A stretch of DNA of 64,000 bases from contig NZ_CP040977.1 of assembly GCF_006364435.1 (NCBI RefSeq), forward strand, positions 744,001-808,000, in the 5' to 3' direction. The notes under the pieces were generated by a model, which saw nothing but the letters and a program-made list of their open reading frames with translations, ran no database searches and had not been told where the DNA came from. Origin of the DNA: Candidatus Methylopumilus universalis (GTDB taxonomy: Bacteria > Pseudomonadota > Gammaproteobacteria > Burkholderiales > Methylophilaceae). The position numbers and the translations under genes were made by a program. Shown here one piece after another: positions 61,327 to 64,000 of this stretch. Numbering within the stretch: the stretch's first letter is position 1; each line of letters starts with the position of its first letter.

Positions 61327-62064
61327 ATGGCCCATCACAATCAATTAAAATTTATTGAACTTACAATAAACGAATTTTTTAGCAATTCCCGCCACCTTAA
61401 AATTCTGGAAATTGGATCTTATAATGTAAACGGTATTGATCTAAGAAAATTTTTTCTAAGTCCAAATTATACGGGCTCAGACATAATAGCAGGTCCTAAT
61501 GTAGATTTGATATGTGCTGGACAAAAAATAAGGCATCCAAAAAATTACTATGACATAACAATGTCTTGCGAGTGCTTTGAGCATAATCCGCATTGGAAAT
61601 CTACCCTTGCTAATATGATCAGAATGACAAAAAAAAATGGTTTCGTAATATTTACTTGTGCAACAAAAGGTAGAATCGAGCATGGCACTGCAAGATCTTC
61701 ACCTGAGTCCTCGCCGGGAAATTGGGTAAGAAAAATTGATTATTATAAGAATCTTACAAGCGATGATTTTCCACCTAGCTTACTTAAAGAATTTTCTACT
61801 TTTATGTTTTTTTCAAATAACCAATCTTTTGATCTTTATTTTATTGGAATTAAAAAATTTCGAACTAATAAAATTGCAATTCCTGAAGGGCTAATAAAAA
61901 AAATAAATTTAATTAAAGAAAAAAAAGGTGTCTTTTTTTACTTATGGAAAGTACCCCTACTTATTGCTTCGAAGACTCTCTCAGAGGAGTCTTACCAAAA
62001 ATTTGGAATTAGTTGGTATAGGCTTGCATCAAAAATCAAAAGTTTTTTTAGCCTATACTCGTGA
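61327..62064 (+). CDS. Class I SAM-dependent methyltransferase
   Basis: 245 residues. Motif I is the glycine-poor ILEIGSYNVNGIDLRKFF, followed by YTGSDIIAGPNVDLIC and CECFEHNPHWKSTLANMIRM, a pattern of methyltransferases in polysaccharide clusters. The C-terminal 80 residues are basic and add a helical extension. It overlaps manC by 4 bp, so the two are co-translated. Substrate unknown; methylation of a terminal sugar is possible. Confidence 0.8.
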   Translation: MAHHNQLKFIELTINEFFSNSRHLKILEIGSYNVNGIDLRKFFLSPNYTGSDIIAGPNVDLICAGQKIRHPKNYYDITMSCECFEHNPHWKSTLANMIRMTKKNGFVIFTCATKGRIEHGTARSSPESSPGNWVRKIDYYKNLTSDDFPPSLLKEFSTFMFFSNNQSFDLYFIGIKKFRTNKIAIPEGLIKKINLIKEKKGVFFYLWKVPLLIASKTLSEESYQKFGISWYRLASKIKSFFSLYS

Positions 62065-63527
62065 TAAATAATACCCCCCCTCTTTTAATTCCGGTAATCC
62101 TATCTGGCGGAACAGGAAGTAGGCTGTGGCCTCTCTCTCGTGAAGGGCATCCTAAGCCTTTCATTAAGCTATTCGATGGCGAGACTCTTCTTGAAAAAAC
62201 TTATCGTCGTATAAGTCTGTTAGATCATATACCCAAAATAAATGGCAAACCTTTCGCCCTAACTATTACAAACCGTGAATATTATTTTATCAGTAAGGAT
62301 GAACTTGAAAAAACTGATCTTAATAGTTTTTTTCTGCTGGAACCAGAGGCTAGAAATACTGCGCCAGCGATCTCAATGGCGGCTCTTTGGATTAGAGAAC
62401 ATTATGGCCAAAATGCCACAATGCTTGTCTTGCCAGCTGATCATATTATTGAAGATCAAAAGAATTTTGCATTAAATGTGTATGAAGCGCTATCACTGTC
62501 ACATCAGGACCCAGCATATTTTGTTACTTTTGGCATTAAGCCACAATCAGCAGATACAGGTTTCGGTTACATTGAATCAGGAAAGGCTTTGAAAGGCGGA
62601 TTTGAAGTAGCTCGCTTCTATGAGAAACCTGATACTAAAACAGCAGAAAACTTTATTAGATCAGAACATTTTTATTGGAATTCAGGTATTTTTTGTTTTA
62701 ATGTAGGTCATTTTTTTGATGAAATGGCAACGCATTCTCCCGTAGTTTTGCAGCATGCTGAAAAGACATGGGATATCTATTCTAAAAGTCCATCAAAAGA
62801 CCACTCAAAAATTGAAATTCCACTTCCCTCCTTTAAACAATGCCCCAGCATTTCAATTGATTACGCCCTCATGGAAAAATCAAAAAAAGTTGCTGTGATT
62901 CCAGCTAATTTCGGATGGAATGATATTGGTTCGTGGTTGAGCTTTTCAAGACTTATCAAACCTGACTCACATGGGAATAGCATGATCGGTGAAAGCTTGA
63001 TTTTTAAGTCACAAAATACTTTTATTCAATCAAGTCATCGAGTTATTGCTGCCGTAGGAGTAAATAATCTTATTATTGTCGATACTCCTGATGCGCTTCT
63101 TGTTATAGACAAAACACATACTCAAGATATAAAACTAGTCACCTCAGAACTAAAACTAACCCATTCGGAAGTTTTACACTCTCACAAAACTATTAAAAGA
63201 CCTTGGGGTAAATTTACGACACTTCAAAGCGGGCCTTCTTTTAAAATCAAATGTATCGAAGTTAGTCCATTGAAGTCATTAAGTCTTCAATCTCACAAAT
63301 ATAGGAGTGAGCACTGGATAGTCATCGAAGGTGAGGCGGAAGTTATAAATCAAGACAGGACATATAGGATAAAGACAAATGAATCTACATTTATTTCGCA
63401 AGGCTCCAAGCATCGATTAATTAATCCATTACCCAATAAAACTTTGAAAATTATAGAAGTACAATCAGGCTCTTATCTTGATGAAGATGATATTGAAAGA
63501 TTTGATGATCAATATGGGCGAGTCTAA
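62061..63527 (+). CDS. manC: Mannose-1-phosphate guanylyltransferase / mannose-6-phosphate isomerase
   Basis: Bifunctional type II enzyme giving GDP-mannose. The pyrophosphorylase domain (1-345) has GTGSRLWPLSREGHPKPF, LEPEARNTAPAI, VLPADHI and FGWNDIGSW. The C-terminal cupin domain (345-488) has RPWGKFTTL, KYRSEHWIVIEGEAEV and GSKHRLINP, the isomerase signature. 488 residues match the family. GDP-mannose feeds Gmd and Fcl 15 kb away. The start overlaps the methyltransferase by 4 bp. Confidence 0.95.
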   Translation: MINNTPPLLIPVILSGGTGSRLWPLSREGHPKPFIKLFDGETLLEKTYRRISLLDHIPKINGKPFALTITNREYYFISKDELEKTDLNSFFLLEPEARNTAPAISMAALWIREHYGQNATMLVLPADHIIEDQKNFALNVYEALSLSHQDPAYFVTFGIKPQSADTGFGYIESGKALKGGFEVARFYEKPDTKTAENFIRSEHFYWNSGIFCFNVGHFFDEMATHSPVVLQHAEKTWDIYSKSPSKDHSKIEIPLPSFKQCPSISIDYALMEKSKKVAVIPANFGWNDIGSWLSFSRLIKPDSHGNSMIGESLIFKSQNTFIQSSHRVIAAVGVNNLIIVDTPDALLVIDKTHTQDIKLVTSELKLTHSEVLHSHKTIKRPWGKFTTLQSGPSFKIKCIEVSPLKSLSLQSHKYRSEHWIVIEGEAEVINQDRTYRIKTNESTFISQGSKHRLINPLPNKTLKIIEVQSGSYLDEDDIERFDDQYGRV

Positions 63528-63853
63528 TCTGTTCTTTCGTAAAAAATTCAAGATTAATACATTCTGAAATATATTTAATTGCATAAAATACTTACAACTG
63601 GGGGCAAGAGTTTCTTTATTTTTTCATAAAAAACTTTGGGCATCCATAATGCTTTACTTAATCACGCATTTAAATCTAGAGTTAATAACAGGCCTTTTTT
63701 ATTAACAGTGTTTGATAACAATAAAAGGATATAAGCAGCAGATAAAAAAAGATTGCCATTAGAGCAACCTCTTTTACATTTCACTGGGCCTCCCAGAACT
63801 CGAATCAGCGGCCAATCGATTAACAATACTTCGTCAAGCTAATTCATAGATAA
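63528..63853. other. Noncoding stretch after manC
   Basis: 326 bp without a supported gene. It holds an inverted repeat GTTAATAA/TTATTAAC (63681-63688 and 63699-63706) and, at 63783-63848, a degenerate tRNA-Asn-like sequence. No typical terminator follows manC. Confidence 0.6.
63783..63848 (-). pseudogene. Degenerate tRNA-Asn-like relic
   Basis: Reading the minus strand, TTGTTAATCGATTGGCCGCTG then ATTCGAGT resembles the anticodon-to-T-arm part of a proteobacterial tRNA-Asn(GTT), with anticodon-loop TGTTAA and T-loop TTCGAGT. The D arm is shortened (TTAGCTTGACGAAG) and the acceptor stem cannot pair, so a working tRNA is unlikely. Such relics mark former integration or recombination points at tRNA genes. 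Confidence 0.45.
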
Positions 63854-64000
63854 CTACTTTTGCAGGTTAGTTACGATTGTATAAAGTACGCCATAAAAAA
63901 ACATAAATAAAATAATGGCAATCCAGATGAAAAGAGATTTGGGATATCCCCAGCAAATCGCAATTAAGGGAAATAACCAAAGCAGGCTTAAAGTTGGAGT
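63854..64000 (-). CDS. C-terminus of a small integral membrane protein (partial)
   Basis: An open frame enters from base 64000 and stops at TAG 63854-63856, giving 48 residues. They include two hydrophobic stretches, LSLLWLFPLIAICWGYP and FIWIAIILFMFFYGVLYTI, around a basic turn. The pattern recalls small DUF2069-type membrane proteins, but the family assignment is uncertain with the N-terminus missing. Confidence 0.5.
   Translation of the reverse strand, partial: TPTLSLLWLFPLIAICWGYPKSLFIWIAIILFMFFYGVLYTIVTNLQK

Noticed and set aside
33588-63527. Insertion sequence, integrase or transposase genes in the island
   Set aside because: No such coding region or terminal inverted repeat was found, in spite of the composition shift and the tRNA relic.
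63575-63661. Minus-strand stretch reading LSKALWMPKVFYEKIKKLL before a stop
   Set aside because: It looks protein-like, but an in-frame stop lies just upstream and there is no start; perhaps a relic, not supportable as a gene.

Overview
The window looks like a chromosomal segment of a streamlined, AT-rich betaproteobacterium. The evidence is the gene order hfq-hflX-hflK-hflC-hisZ-purA, the sets dnaX-ybaB-recR and rluD/bamD, the very short gaps and the frequent 1-31 bp gene overlaps. A Methylophilaceae planktonic methylotroph is my best guess from this style, but no diagnostic methylotrophy gene lies in the window, so this is inference.

Region 1 (1-8.6 kb): a class I fumarase cut by the window edge and aconitase B form a TCA pair on the minus strand, followed by tRNA-Ser(GGA). 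On the plus strand come an AldB/ExaC-type aldehyde dehydrogenase, a DUF779 protein whose start codon touches a terminator, the 4.5S SRP RNA, and dnaX-ybaB-recR. dnaX carries a ten-A slippery tract that would yield a short gamma form.

Region 2 (8.6-33.6 kb): two long minus-strand housekeeping runs. The first is rluD-pgeF-ZIP transporter-rimO-gltX-hfq-hflX-hflK-hflC-DUF2065-hisZ-purA-SAH/MTA deaminase-ubiG-gph. The second is ndk-rlmN-ispG-hisS-two peptide-ABC ATPases-yfgM-bamB-der. bamD and trhO are the only plus-strand genes here. They cover tRNA and rRNA modification, translation, outer-membrane assembly (BamB, BamD), membrane protease control (HflKC), cofactor synthesis and nucleotide metabolism.

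Region 3 (33.6-63.5 kb): a visibly more AT-rich surface-polysaccharide island. The minus-strand block 33.6-47.6 kb runs from fcl-gmd (GDP-fucose) through a PglK-like ABC flippase, two divergent NeuB-type nonulosonate synthases around a radical SAM/SPASM protein, an SpsF-like cytidylyltransferase, a nucleotidyltransferase-fold protein, an NPP-like phosphodiesterase and several glycosyltransferases. A second minus block (47.9-53.3 kb) holds a GT4, a methyltransferase, a DegT sugar aminotransferase that seems to start at AUU, a large GT-B-like protein and a cupin. A plus-strand operon (53.4-57.3 kb) starts with a UDP-sulfoquinovose-synthase-like enzyme, then a glycosyltransferase, a FAD oxidoreductase and a Gfo/Idh-type oxidoreductase. 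Wzy-like polymerase, galE, Wzx flippase, a methyltransferase and manC end the island. ManC supplies GDP-mannose for Gmd, Fcl and probably the aminotransferase. No initiating phosphoglycosyltransferase and no Wza/Wzc export genes are visible.

Region 4 (63.5-64 kb): noncoding sequence with a degenerate tRNA-Asn-like relic, then the 3' end of a small membrane protein gene running off the window.
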